A DNA stretch of 64,000 nt, from the NCBI GenBank assembly GCA_029876055.1, contig CM056876.1, forward strand, positions 2,232,001 to 2,296,000, given 5' to 3'. Numbering within the stretch: the stretch's first letter is position 1; each line of letters opens with the position of its first letter. Positions 22,102 through 34,587 of this stretch are shown here, one piece after another. The stretch is from Madurella fahalii (taxonomy: Eukaryota > Ascomycota > Sordariomycetes > Sordariales). Position numbers and translations under genes: made by a program. The notes below the pieces were generated by a model. It ran no database searches, was not told where the DNA came from, and saw nothing but the letters and a program-made list of their open reading frames with translations.

Positions 22102-22588
22102 ACTGCTGATTGAGCGGTTGACGGCAACGGGGTTTGGTCGATGGATATCCAGGTGCGTAGAGGTTGTTATGGACTAGGGGAACGAGGGGGTAAGGAAGGG
22201 AATTAGACGGAGGAATCAGTCAATCAGTCAGCCAGACGCGCACTCACCCTTGTTACTACAACGTACACGTCGAACGGATGTACATGATTTGCTTTGTATG
22301 TCGATATGGATCATCCTTTGCCTTTCATGTTGTCGCCTTCCTCCTCGGCGGACCTTGCAGAGCCCCATGGGGAGTAGAGTGGTCTCAGGCTAGACCAATT
22401 ATCTCGGATAGACTGGAGTTGCATGCTGCGGTTCCGGGACGCTGCGCGCCGTCAAATTGAGGGATTATTCATCTTTGCGTTGCAAGAGATTCGCCGCGTC
22501 ACGATGTGTCCCGGAACACCCAAATTTACTCTGCCCATTCGCCACGCTACCTATATACAAAATCTAAAACCATAGTCATATTCACACC
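22102..22588. other. Intergenic between two convergent stops
   Basis: Only 3' untranslated sequence is expected here. It contains a short AATCAGTCAATCAGTCAG tandem at about 22212-22231. No gene is seen. Confidence 0.6.
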
Positions 22589-23886
22589 CTAACAGATATA
22601 GCTCCACTCGTGCTCGTCATCGCCGTATTGCCGCGCCTCGATCCAGTTCTTCATCTTGGTAGCGACCTCGCCCGACTCCTCGTGATCCTTCAGCCCGCAG
22701 TGCACCATGTTGCCCTTCCAGCTGATGGCGCGCACGGGGCTCACAATGGCGGCCGTGCCGGCGCCAAACGCCTCGATCAGCCGGCCCTCGTTGGCCGCCT
22801 CGTTCAGCTCCGCCATGGTATACTTGCGCTCCACCACGTTCCAGCCCTCGGGCACGAGCCTCTCGCGCGCCAGCGAGAGCACCGAGTCGCGCGTGACGCC
22901 CTCGAGGATGGTGCCGTCGAGCGGCGCGGTGATCAGCTCCTTCTGGCCCGTCTGCTTGTTCTTGAGGGCCACGAAGAAGTTCATGGTCCCGACCTCGGTC
23001 ACGTACTCCTCCTCGCCGAACAGCCACAGGTTCTGCTGGAAGCCGCGGCTCATGGCCTCGCGCTGCGGCACGATGCAGGGGGCGTAGTTGGCCCCCAGCT
23101 TCTTGTCGCCCACGCCGCCCGGCCAGGCGCGCACCGCGTAATCGGTCGCCTCGAGCGAGACGGCCTTGAAACCCGTGGGGTAGTACGGCCCGACGGGCGA
23201 GGCGATGACGAAGAGGAGGGCGGACCCGGGCGGGTTGACCCCTAGCGTCTTTTGCGTGCCGATCATGGTCGGGCGTAGATACAGCGAGTAGCCCCGCTCT
23301 TCGGGGATGAAGCGGCTCTCGAGCTGGGCGAACTGGGCGATCAGGTCGATGAGGGCGGTCGAGCTGAAGTTGGGGAGTGCGATGCGCGCGGCCGACTTGT
23401 TGAAGCGCTCCATGTTCTTGTCCGGGCGGAAGAGCCGGATCTGGCCTGCCTTGTCCTTGTAGGCCTTCATGCCCTCGAAGCACTCGAAGGCGTAGTGGAA
23501 CACACAAGTGGCCGGGTCGAGCGACAGGTTCTGGTAGGGCAGGATGTGGGGTTTTTGCCAGCCCGTGGTCTTGTTCCACTCGATGGTGAGCATGTGGTCT
23601 GGACATTGAAGAGTCAGCCCAGATTCCTCTCAGCCTGTGCGGACTGGATGCCGCTACCAGTAAAGTTGCGCCCAAAGATCAAGTCCTCGGACTTCTTGAG
23701 TTCCTTGGGGTTTGGGTTCCTCTCGACCACCAACTTGCTCGGGTCAATATCCTGCAATTTGGTCTCCGACGCCGCCTCCGGGCTGATACTATACTGGCGC
23801 GCGGCGCGCAACAGGCCAAGCGGTGAGCGCGGCGCATTGAAAGCGGCCGCTCTGGAAGCGCATCGTGGAAGGAGATGCCGCATCAT
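22589..23886 (-). CDS. Branched-chain amino acid aminotransferase, mitochondrial
   Basis: Exon 1 is 23886-23658 and exon 2 is 23598-22589, with a 59-bp GTAGCG...TCCAG intron at 23599-23657; 412 residues. The N terminus (MMRHLLPRCASRAAAFNAPR) is an Arg-rich mitochondrial presequence. Splicing gives the family block LIFGRNFTDHMLTIEW. Further motifs: FHYAFECFEGMKAYK, YLRPTMIGTQ, GVGDKKLGANYAP (the Lys in KLGANY binds PLP, residue about 243), EVGTMNFF and LDGTILEGVTRDSVL. This is fold-type IV aminotransferase, which interconverts Leu, Ile and Val with their 2-oxoacids using glutamate/2-oxoglutarate. It shares a 1-kb upstream region with the divergent Scy1-like gene. Confidence 0.95.
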
Positions 23887-24894
23887 ATTTGCGACTGCTG
23901 GTGGGGTGTAGAATTGAAGACCAATTGAGTGTTGGAAATTGCGTCTATTGGTTTCTGAGTATCACTATGATGTGTAGGACGGAAGGCGAAGGAAGGATAC
24001 GACAAAGGAAACCGGGGCGGGCAGTATGAAGCAGGAATGAAGGCCTGCAAGACTCGTACAGGAAGACCCTGGGAGCAGTTGTGGTCAGCTACCCGGGCGA
24101 TGGAACAAAACCTCGGAGTGTTATCGGAGCTCAACTGCGCGCCCTTCTAGTGAGCTGGCCCAATCAAAAAGGGCGTGCTGATTTGCTGGATTTGGCCCGA
24201 AGAGGAAACAAACGGCTGGCGCCGGATCTAAATAATCAACCGCACAGAATTGTTCCTTGGTAGTGAGCTCTTATCTACACGGCGTTCAGCTTCTGGGTAG
24301 CCCTCATTTCTCATTCTCGTCTCATACTGCCCTTTTTTATTTTATTTTATTTTTTATTGTTTCTTTCATTTTCTGCTCTTTTTCGCGTCATTCGTTTTCT
24401 TTTCCTCAGACTTCTCTCCTCTCATTCTCTTGAATCAGATTGGGTTAGATGCGGTTAAACTATCGAGTGACAAGGTCGGTATATCAACACGCCGGACAAG
24501 ATTGCAGCCGGTCCCGCAATAGCAGCATCGCTTCTCTTCCTTGCAAATGCATTAACTCCAAAAACGGGGTTTCTTTTTGGGGCAAACGCATCGCGCTCCG
24601 GCGCAGAGACGCAAAGACACAAAGCGTATGCTTAACAGGGGTTTAAAACTTTCGATTATCAGCTTACGCTGCGGCTGTGGCGTCAAAGCGCAAACCGAAC
24701 ACAACGTCGCCCAGAAAAGTCCTGGTACCAACATTAGACCCCACCAACGCCCACGCCCACGCCCACGCCCACGCATGCAGTTAATGAGAGCAGGATTGGG
24801 AGCATCACTTTAGATGCTATCCCCTACGAACCACGAGGCACAGAAACAGCGATGATAGCAAGTGCGCCCACTCCCGGGTGATACCAGATCCATC
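23887..24894. promoter_or_regulatory. Shared upstream region of aminotransferase and Scy1-like genes
   Basis: About 1 kb separates the two divergent start codons. It contains a T-rich tract (about 24330-24420) and a (CGCCCA)n run at 24748-24774. No open frame of note is present, and I did not find a Gcn4 TGACTCA site with confidence. It most likely holds both promoters. Confidence 0.5.
24748..24774. repeat. (CGCCCA)n microsatellite
   Basis: Four and a half perfect copies of a 6-bp unit lie 120 bp upstream of the Scy1-like start codon. Confidence 0.9.
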
Positions 24895-27800
24895 ATGTTC
24901 GCCAACGCGCTCAAATCGATCTCGTCGACCAACATCTCGGCCAACTACACCATCTCGCCGAACCTCACGTCTATCGCCGGCCCCTGGAAGATCTACCCGG
25001 CCAAGAACAAGAAGACGTCCAAGGAATACTCGGTCTTCGTCTTCGACAAAAAGTCGCTCGATGGCCACAGCAGCAGCCTGGGCCGGTCCGGCGCTGCCGC
25101 ATTCAAGAGGACGGTCGAGGAGGTGGTGGAGCGGCTCAAGAAGGAGGCGTCGGCGCTAGCCAGGCTGCGGCACCCCTGCATCTTGGAGCTGGTCGAGCCG
25201 GTCGAGGAGACACGCGGTGGTGGGCTGCAATTCGTCGCCGAGGCTGTGACTGCGTCGCTCTCGGGCCTGCTACAGGAGAAGGATGAGCGGGAAAGAGGCG
25301 GCGGCCGCGCGAGCCGATACGTGACCGAGGATGCAGACGGAAACCGCAGACGGCGGGAGCTTGAGATTGACGAGTTAGAAATACAGAAGGGCTTGCTGCA
25401 GGTTAGCAAGGCCCTCGAGTTTCTGCATGAGAATGCTGGCCTGGTCCATTGCAACCTTACACCGGATGCCATCCTCGTCAATTCAAAGGCAGGTTTTACA
25501 CCCCCTCTCCGCCACGCCTCACCTGGCACTGTCGAGGCTAACCCGACCGCAGTCGGACTGGAAGCTTAGCGGTCTCTCCTTCTGCAGCCCGCCGGAGCCC
25601 TCAACAACCAAGACAACAATCCAGCCCATCAGCCTCTCCGAGGTTCTCAACCCCGATCCCAGACTACCCAAGTCCGTCCAGCTGAATCTGGACTATACTT
25701 CGCCCGATTTTGTCCTGGACAAGAACTTGACAACGTCCGCCGACATGTTCAGCCTAGGCATACTCTGTGTATCACTATACAACTCACCTCACAGATCGCC
25801 GCTAGAATGTAACGCCAGCCTGTCTGCGTACAAGCGTTTCTTCCAGTCTTCACAGAGCGTTCCAACTTCAGCCAACAACTTCCTCTGCTCTCGCCCGGTG
25901 CCGAAGGACCTCGCCAACCATGTGCTACCAAAGCTCATCACGCGCAGACCTGCTCAACGCATGACAGCCAAGGAGTTCCAGCAGAGCGAGTTTTTTGACA
26001 ACATCCTTGTGTCCACCATCCGCTTCCTGGATGCATTTCCTGCAAAGACGGCGAATGAGAAGTCACAGTTCCTCAAAGGTCTAGTCAAAGTGTTGCCGTC
26101 GTTCCCCAAGTCCGTCATGGAGAAGAAGCTGCTCCCTGCCTTGCTCGAAGAATTGAAGGATAAGGAGCTCATATCCCTGATTCTGCACAACGTCTTCAAA
26201 ATTATTGAGCTCCTGCCGTCTGGCAAGAGGGCGTTTGGCGACAAAGTGCGGCCTAGCCTTAAAGAAATATTTGTTACCAACGCAAAACAATCCCAGGAGA
26301 GAGATCCGGCCCGTGATGGCGGCCTCATGATTGTCATTGAACAGCTCCCCGTGATTGGTGACAACTGTCCCGGCAAGGAGTTCAAAGATGGCGAGTACTG
26401 GTGTGATTCAGCTAGCCATGGGTGAGAGAGCTAACGACATGTTTTTTTAGATATCCTGCCCATTATTTTCGCTGCTCTGGAGTCGTCGACACCCTCGCTT
26501 GTGGATGCAGCGCTGAGAAGCCTCCCAACCGTGCTGCCCCTACTGGACTTTAGTACAATCAAGAACGAGTTATTCCCGGTCATTGCGGCTATCTTTAGTA
26601 AGACCAGCAGTTTGGCCATCAAGGTTCGGGGCTTGCAGGCCTTCGTTACGCTCTGTGGAGGCTCCAACGATCCGGGTGATGACGACGGGCTAGACGGGCT
26701 GGGACCGCAAAAGAAGAGGGCGACCTCGTCCACGGCGCTGGACAAATACACCATGCAGGAGAAAATCGTGCCTTTGGTCAAAGCGATCAAGACCAAAGAA
26801 CCTGCCGTCATGATGGCGGCGCTCAACGTTCTTCGAATCGTCGGAAGAGTGGCCGACGCAGACTTTGTGGCCATGGACATTCTCCCCATCCTTTGGTCCA
26901 TGAGTTTGGGTCCTCTATTGGACCTAAAGCAGTTCCAGGCCTTCATGGAACTCATCAAGAGTCTGTCAAGCAGGGTCGAAGAGGAACAGACGAAGAAATT
27001 GCAGGAGCTGACCGGCGCCCACCCATCGCCCGCCGTCAAGGATGATTTCATGTCTTTTGGCGCCATCGGCGGCTCATCCCTCGATGCGAATGGAACTAGT
27101 GAAACCGATTTCGAACAACTTGTTAAGGGACGACCTACGGGCGCTTCCGTCAACCCCATGGATTCGGGATGGGACACTGTGGCATCAGCGTCTACTGTCG
27201 CCTCTCCTCCCTCAAACACTAGGACGTCAACTCCGACGGCCACCTTCTCCTGGTCAACACCGCCTGCTGCCCCAGCAGCAACCCAGCTCGGCGCAGTCAA
27301 AGCCCAGCAACCGGGCGGTTTCCGGACGGTCACGCCCGACCTGGCAAACTTCCATCCCATCGCGCCAACAGCCACGCAGTTCTCTCAGCCGCTACAGCCC
27401 ACGCCCAAGATCTCCAGCACCAGCACCATGTCACCGACTTCACCCCAAGCAACGACAATGGCATCCATCAACTGGGGAGCAGCAACAGCCAGTACCAGCA
27501 ACAGCAATCTGTGGTCATCATCCACACCCGCAGCAACACAACAAGCGCCGACATCCACTTTCGGGTCTCTCTCCCTCGGCCAGCAGCAACAACAACAACA
27601 ACAACAACAACAAGCACAGAACCGCACCCCTTCCTTCTCCCTACCCCCTCCACCCGGCATGGGCGCGGGAGGGGCCCCGTCAGGCCTATCCGGCTTCAGC
27701 CTCGCGCCACCGCCAAACGCACCACAGGCACAACAAACACGGCCGCAAGCATTCGGCGGGATGAATAATAACCTCAGCAACCTGAATAGTCTGGCGTCAA

Positions 27801-28036
27801 ACACCAAAATGGGGTTCGCAGGGACGGCAGCGTCAACGGCAATGGCAACGGCGATGAAGAATATGAATGTGGGTAATGGCAGCACATCGGGCATGAGCAT
27901 GAATAGCATGATGGGCATGGGCGGGATGACGGGCATGGGAGGGACGGGTCTCGGGATGGGTCAGCAGCAGCAGCACGGGCAAAACCAGGGACAGAGTCAA
28001 AAGACCGGTCTGGACAAGTACGAAAGTTTATTATAA
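24895..28036 (+). CDS. Scy1/SCYL2-like pseudokinase
   Basis: Start chosen at MFANALKSISSTN (24895) by family resemblance; an in-frame Met lies 33 bp upstream. Exons 24895-25488, 25553-26390 and 26451-28036 give 1,005 residues. A kinase-like domain covers residues 30-350, with the catalytic loop changed to VHCNLTPDAILVN (HRD to HCN) and GLS where DFG is expected, so it is a pseudokinase. Helical HEAT-like repeats follow to about residue 720. The tail is Ser/Thr/Pro/Gln-rich with an 11-Gln run (27581-27613) and Met/Gly repeats, ending QKTGLDKYESLL. Relatives (yeast Scy1, mammalian SCYL2/CVAK104) act with clathrin in trafficking at the Golgi and endosomes. To keep the conserved VNSK-SDWKLSGL and GKEFKD-DILPII junctions, both introns seem to start with GC (GCAGGT at 25489, GCGAGT at 26391). 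Confidence 0.9.
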
Positions 28037-28917
28037 GTCGTCATAGAATGGCGGACGAGGCGTATGACGGGTTGGTACCTGACTGGCTTGTCTTTCATGT
28101 GTATTTGTATCATGGCATGAGCGTGGTGGTTCGTTTGATGGGTTGAAATTGAGCGGGTCAGCGATGTGATGTTGAAACATTGTATGCCAACGAGCGATGC
28201 CTTGTTTCGTCTGTCTTCCAGTTGGGTTTTGCCGCTCGGAAACGTCACGGTGCAGTATTATTATCCCGGGCGCTTCGTGTTGTGGTAGGGGGTTTATGGC
28301 ATGGCGATTGAACGGCGCTTAACCCATAGGGAGACCGAGCCCGACGGACGGGGCGGATGGCATCAAAACTCAAGATTCTAGACATCATCAAGTCCGTTCG
28401 TGTTGTACTCTACAGCCATGCTACGTTACTCTCCCGCATTGTTTCTAACTCGTGGATTGAAGGGTTAGGCGAAACCACACCCCCCCGCCCCACCCCCATC
28501 TCACGGACTCGTCGGCCGTCCTTCTCCCTACTTTTCGTACAATATGGGGCGGAAGGCAAAGAAACTGGAGATACTCCAATAGATCATTACTGCCGGCGTC
28601 AACAGGGGTCCACGGACATTTCCCAATCCGCATACCCGTCAAGGCCATGCCATCCCCTGAAAACAAGCAAAGTGAGCCTCCCCAGTTTAGAGGGGATCCC
28701 CGGTCTACGTCGATGGGCTTGCAGATTTGGAAACAAATTCAAGGCTAGAAGAGAGAAAGAAGAACAGGAAAGGTGGAAAAGGAAGCGGGACAAGAAAAAG
28801 CAAGACAAAACAGGGTATCATGTCTCTTGAGAAAAGGGAAGAGAAGAAAGGGGGCTAGAGAAACCGACAAACGGCGCGAGCAAGCAAGCAAGCAAGCAGC
28901 TTATTCTCGGCGTCATC
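28037..28917. other. Intergenic between convergent Scy1-like and sirtuin genes
   Basis: Two 3' UTRs are expected. An open frame at 28357-28830 (+) is Arg/Lys-rich at its end and lacks motifs; I do not call it. The last 150 bp are purine-rich with a short AAGC repeat near 28883. Confidence 0.55.
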
Positions 28918-30562
28918 TCACGTCAACTTCTCTTCCTCTTCCTTCTTCGCCTCTCCTTTCTCCCCTTTCTTTTCCCCGTTCGCCCCCAGCGGCGGCTCGA
29001 CCTGGACGAACAAATGCCTACTGCTGAACCCCTCGGCCAGGGTGGTCTCGACGACCTGGTTTTCCGGGATCATCTCGTGCTTCAGCTCCCAGCCGGCGCG
29101 GCGACACAGCTCGGCCACGACAATGTCACAGTCGCCGAGCAGGTCAATGTCGAAATTGACGTGCGACACGGGGGTGCGGCTGATGTAGATCTGGGGGATG
29201 TGGGGCGGCAGGAAGGGCACCACCTCGGACACGGGGGCGACCTTGAGGCTCGTGCCGATGACGATGACCAGGTCGACCAGGTCGCGGTCGTGCTCGGTGA
29301 GGCGCTTAGAGAACTCGTCCGGCAGCGGCTCCCCGAAGAAGGTGATGTCGGGCTTCATGACACCGCAGGCGCCGTTGACGGGCGTGTGGTGGTCAAATTC
29401 AGAGTCCGAGTTGCTGTCGTAGTCGCCCGGGCGGCGGCGCACCTTCTTCTCGGAGCCGTCCTTGTGCACCTTGCGCTTGCGGCTGTTGTTGGTGGTGCGG
29501 CTGCCCTGCGCGCACTTGCGGCACCGGGGGATCTCGCCGGCCTTGATCTCGGGGAAGAGCGTCTCGCCGACGACCTGGTAGCCGCACTTGACGCACGACG
29601 CCGTCGCGAACGACCCGTGGCACTGCACGAGCTTCTCGGGCTTGATGCCGGCCTTGGCTTCGAGGTTGTCGATGTTCTGCGAGTAGTTGGTCAGGAGCTT
29701 GCCCTTCTGCTGCAGCAGGGCGATGAAGGCGTGCGTGGGCGAGAAGCGCTCCGTGCTGGGCAGGATGTCGCGCGCGACCGAGTAGAAGATGGTGGGGTCC
29801 TGACGGAAGACGTTGATGTCAAAGACCTCTTGGGGGTCGTTGAGGCCCAGGTGCTCCAGCTTGGAGTAGAGGCCAGTGCCCTTGGAGCGGAAGTCGGGGA
29901 TGCCCAGCGAAGTTGAGATGCCTGCTCCGGTCAGGACGATGATGTTCTGCGACCTGTGGAGGAGATCCACCGCATCATCGATCGAGTTGTACTTGAGCAG
30001 CTTAGCCCGTTTAGACAGCTCGCGGCTGATGGCGAGACTGAGCAGGCCGTAATACGCATCGTCGTCGGCGCCCTCGAGGAACGCGGGCGGACGGATGCCG
30101 AAGGCGGTGAGAAGCTTCTTGGCCGTGATGAGGCCGGCGTCAACGCTCCGCTGGCAAAAGACCTCGGGACCCACGGCCCGTAAAAGCTGGCGGAACTTGA
30201 TGGCCTCATCCGGAGTGCAAGCCTCGGGGTCTTGTGGGGGGTGACGCGTCAGAATGACACTTGGTAAATTTTCGTGTGGTGAACAACTTACCATCAGTGA
30301 AGAAGCGGTCCTCGGCCAAGTCTTCGAGCGCGTCCTCGAACAGAGACTCGGTTTCCCAGGACTCGCCCAGGTCTTTGACGCGCTCCTCAAGCTCACTCAG
30401 GCCGGGGTTGGGGACATCCGAGGGTGGTTCCTCATTAAGGTCTACAAAGTGCCGCTTCTCATCATAGTCAACCACGTTCTTGACCCGTGCGCTGGGTTTC
30501 CGGGTTGCAGTGCCGTTGCTGGTTGCGCCATTCTTAGTCGTGGCGCGACGCGATGAATCCAT
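28918..30562 (-). CDS. Sir2-family NAD+-dependent deacetylase
   Basis: Exon 1 is 30562-30292 and exon 2 is 30230-28918, with a 61-bp GTAAGT...ACAAG intron; 527 residues. The N-terminal 150 residues are charged, then helical ([19 protein letters not shown]). The sirtuin core follows: [21 protein letters not shown] (NAD+ binding, about residue 190), [16 protein letters not shown] (catalytic His, about 293), zinc ligands SCVKC and [19 protein letters not shown] and [14 protein letters not shown]. Between the zinc site and GVMKP is an insert with a basic [10 protein letters not shown]...KKVRRR stretch, a likely nuclear signal. Domain order resembles yeast Sir2/Hst1 and Neurospora NST proteins, which deacetylate histones in silencing. 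Which paralogue this is cannot be settled by eye. The C-terminal tail is Lys/Glu-rich. Confidence 0.93.
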
Positions 30563-33500
30563 GGCCGTTGCTGTGTCGCCCGGTGATGGTTGGTTGATTC
30601 GGCGGGCTGGTCAGTTGGTTGGCTGACTGGTTTGGCTGGGTTGGGTCGGAGTAACTCGTTTGTCTTGTGTTTCGGGAAGGGATGGTTATGGGGATCCTCA
30701 GCCGCTCTCAGCGTGGCAAAGCAGCAATCGGAAATACAACCTTTCGATTTCGGAAATTTCAGGCTGTAGCTTGTAATCTGGATTCAGGCTCTGCCCTTGG
30801 ATCCTACAGCCGTGGGTGTCTCACCGCCTTCCAGAATAGGCTAGCTGAGTAGCGCGGCAGTTGGGGTTCAGCCCGTATTTCCGTTTCCGAAATTCCATGT
30901 ACGAGACTGATCGGTTCACGGCCAGGATGAACCTCGGGCGGAAAGCTGGCTTGTTTCTGGTAAGTGGTGTGTTACGGTTGAACACGGCGAACGCCAGTTG
31001 TGTCACCAAAATAGAGTTTGGGATATGTCTCGTCTTCGCCAACTGGTCTTTGTTTGCACTCGAGCATTGCAGCAAGACGTATTGTTATTATGTCCCGCAT
31101 GTAGCTCAAGCTAGTAATTATCCACACGATTATTCATACAGCTCGAAAGACATCACAGTGCAACGTGATAGGTGAAGCCCCTCGCGGAATGCGGTGGTCT
31201 AGTTCCTCTTATTGCATGGAAAAGACAGACGGGCAGCACCGGTTGAAAATCACATAAATTATAATCACCGTGATCCGGAATCCCCCGCCACAAATCACAC
31301 GCCACATCCCAGCAAGCGATCGACAAATTAGAGCCGTACGATGGCACCAACCCGCCGGCCACACCATTCGTGGCAAAGTCGATCGTTGGGGTGAGTCAGG
31401 ACTCTCGCCAACAGCGCTTCCGGCGGCAGGCTGATAGGCCATGAAGAGCAAAGGAGCTCCGCTGCGGCCCACCGCCGCGGTAGCGTGCCTGCCTCGCCTC
31501 ATCCAAAGCCAAACCTTATCGTGGCTTGGGGATGCACCATTGGCAGCTCGGTAGCCGCCTAAGTTGAAATGGAAGCCTGTAGCTTCCAGCATCCTATCGC
31601 ATGATTCGTTGAGGTTTCTTGCCCTGGCCACAATAGCACCGCGTAGTAGATAGCAACCAACATTGTCTTCTATACTAGTAGCGGCAAAATCAAAGACTAG
31701 TAGGCGCTCGGGGTTTAAGAAATGCAACAGAGAGCGACATGTGGCGGCATTGTGGTGGCTATCAGGTTCCATCTCTCGTGCAATAGCAAGACTCAGCTTG
31801 GTGATCGAGCAGCCGCGCAGTGAACCAGCTGTTGTTCTGCTGCATTGGCACTGGGCACGGGATTGAAGCCAAAAAGGCTGTCAGAACAAGAGCTGAGGGC
31901 AACGCAAAGGACACTACTAAGTACTAACCGCACATGTCCATTGTCTTCACCTCCAAAAGAGCCCGAAACTCTTGGCCAATCGGCAGACACAGAATATCCT
32001 GAAGGGGGCACTAATGAGGCAGCTTGGTTTAAGCATATATAAGCGCTGGGAAGGGGACAGTTGTCAACGGGTGGGTTCCAGGGTGAGCCAGACCTTTTCA
32101 AATGCTTGATGATTTATTTTTGTATCTATATGTAACACGTGACCATATCCCGGCGACTCAACCAGGCTGGGGACCTCAGTTGCTTGCGTCGCTGCCACTC
32201 CGAGACTACAGATCAGACCACGTGTCTTAATGTCGTACTTAAGTTACAATTGCTGAACGATGATTGCCACGACACAACAACAAGGTTAATGACCGAAGGC
32301 CGGTGACCAGACAGATCCGAACCGGTCCGAGAGGGAGAATGCAGCTTGCTACAGCCTGGGAGCCTGAGACGGTGGATGCGGATCGTGGTCTCGCTATTGT
32401 TACGGATGCTTGACTCACTTGACAGGGGCCAGGTGATGAATCTCGACAAGGGTAAATGGAAGCCGGTGTTAGAAGGCGCGCAGAACTGGTACGCAGCGGA
32501 TGCAGGTAGACGATCGACCGCAGCGAGAAACGGATCGATCGATTTTTAGATGGGAAAGAGGGTTTGGGGGGTAAGGCATGTTGTAGATATGTGCGCTTAG
32601 GAGTTGGCTATGATAAAGAAGGGAAAGGAGAGGAATCAAGGACTAGCGCTGCTGTGCAGAGGGCCCCTTAAATGCTGCTAATTCCCTGGTCAGTAGGTAC
32701 CTAAGAATGCAGGATCACAATCCGAAAGGCACAATTCTAACTTGCTGTGTGGTGCTAGTCGCAGAGGCAAACCCCGTTGCTTGTTCCCCATCTTACCTGA
32801 GACGCATTTCTCTTCCGCCCCATTGATACAAGTCACACAGACAGTTCGAAAGCGGCTCGGTTTTTTTAGCGATTTCATGATCGAGGGACGCCCTCTTCGT
32901 CATCGCCGTTGTCGTTGTCATTCTCGTCATTACCGAGAGCTAGTTACTACCTGTGCAGATAAGGCACAGTTACTACGCTTCTTAAATTGGAACCGTTGTC
33001 TGTGCACTTGGTAAACGTGCTCTATTCGTCAGATTCGGTTTCTGCGCCCCCAAGGCTCTGTGGTATACCTTATTTCGTATTTCGATAAATCATTGAGAAT
33101 GCCTATGCGGCAAAGTAATGGATGGAGAATGGTTTCACAGCTAAGTCCACTATCAGAGAGTATATACATGGTCTATTATTAGCATCTATGGGACGCGAGA
33201 ACGATATACAACAACGGTTGCCCCGAGGAATGGAAGAGGTGACCTGAAAGGGATTAAAGAGTGCTGTCGTTGCAGGAACTACGCTTGACATATGGCGACT
33301 GCGAAGAAGCTCTACTCTGATTTGGTCCCAAGCAGGTGTTGCGGTGCCGCCCGGCGGTAGTAACTACTAAAACCCAATTTCTGAGCCAAATTAGTTGCTA
33401 ACGCACATTAAGATTTCAATATTGTTGTTAGGTTAGCGCAACTAGCTTTTCAAAGCCATCTTTTCCGTCTGGCGGGCGCCTGCTGTCATGTGTTATCGAG

Positions 33501-34587
33501 AAGCTTTGCGCCGTGTACGTTCGTCATAAGAACTACGCTTTGCCCCAACTTTCCAAGCTTCCTGTGTAATCACTATATAACTGCGGCCCCCTCTTTGCCG
33601 ACTTCCCATCTCTTTCCCACTTTTGAACCCCAGCACCAGTCACAGTCGTAGAGGCATCCCGGGCAATCATCGCCGACGTCTCTGACCACATTACACCAAG
33701 CCATCGTCAGAGTTAAAAATGAAGAGCGTTTGTCCTCCCTTCCCGGGGCCCTCGACGGGGGACCATCAGGATTCTTGAGCCTTGGGGTTGCCTATAGCGA
33801 ACAAAGCTGGGGAATGGATGGGATCATGTTTCTGCCACGGAGCAGGTGTGTTTTAGGTACTATTATCTAGAGCATTGATTTCTTCAAGCTAGGATCTACC
33901 GCGTCGCAGAGAGACCTAACTACTTATAGTAACATGAATCAATAACAATTAGCATTCCAATTGTTAGGAGCGTCCTTGCGAACTGTAGAAACTGTCGTGT
34001 GGAATATCTTTTAAATTTCAAACGGCCATTAGAAGTCATTAAAAACCGAATGCATCCCGAATAGAAGAAAGTTCTTTTGACAACGCTATTCCTCCCTACG
34101 TTAGTATTCGGTCACATCACTGCAAGCGCAGTCAAGCCGCCATAGGGCAGATATTAGGGAAAGAAAACGAATGTATGTCTATGCAGAATACCACCAACTC
34201 CTTATCCCTACAGATGCTCACCCGCTAGTTTGCTCCTTTGCCTCCTCGTGAGACTTGGGTGTTTTCCCTCACCCTAATGTGATGATGCGTGTACACTATT
34301 ATACATATGAACATGGAAGTGGCCCCGGCATTTCTGGACCGACGCCGCATGCGGCACGGGAATTGATGGACCGGATCTGCTCCCGATTTTCAGTCACCTA
34401 GACCAGCCAATCTCCTTCCAGCGGCGCGTGGTCCGGCTTGGTGGGCACACCTTGCATAGCAGACGCCCCCAAGGCGTGGGAACCTAGCAGGTCCGGACCT
34501 CGTGGCGTCGAATCTCGCCGGGAAACTCCGAGCCGCTAGGTGCAATTACTGCTCGCCCTCTCTTTATCTCTCGCCGCTAACACTCGT
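30563..34587. other. 4-kb interval without a supported gene
   Basis: The frames are short and overlapping. The longest (31772-31209, minus, 187 codons) starts with a plausible LLHFLNPERLLVFDFAATS segment but drifts into Trp/Arg/Cys-rich sequence without a motif; it may be a gene remnant. At 33573-33719 there is a CTATATAAC box, a C-rich leader and AAAATGAAGAGC followed by GTTTGT, which looks like the promoter and first codons of a small spliced gene, but no second exon could be traced. Composition at 33860-34090 is AT-rich and stop-rich. Confidence 0.45.

Noticed and set aside
22610..23675. Long open frames in other frames and on both strands across the aminotransferase gene
   Set aside because: They arise from high GC at third codon positions; only the minus frame with PLP-enzyme motifs is real.
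29014..29916. 300-codon plus-strand frame inside the sirtuin gene
   Set aside because: Val/Asp/Leu/Arg-biased shadow of the sirtuin; no motifs.
31209..31772. 187-codon minus-strand frame in the 4-kb gap
   Set aside because: The first 60 residues look plausible but the rest lacks coding character and no motif or intron supports it; noted only as a possible remnant.
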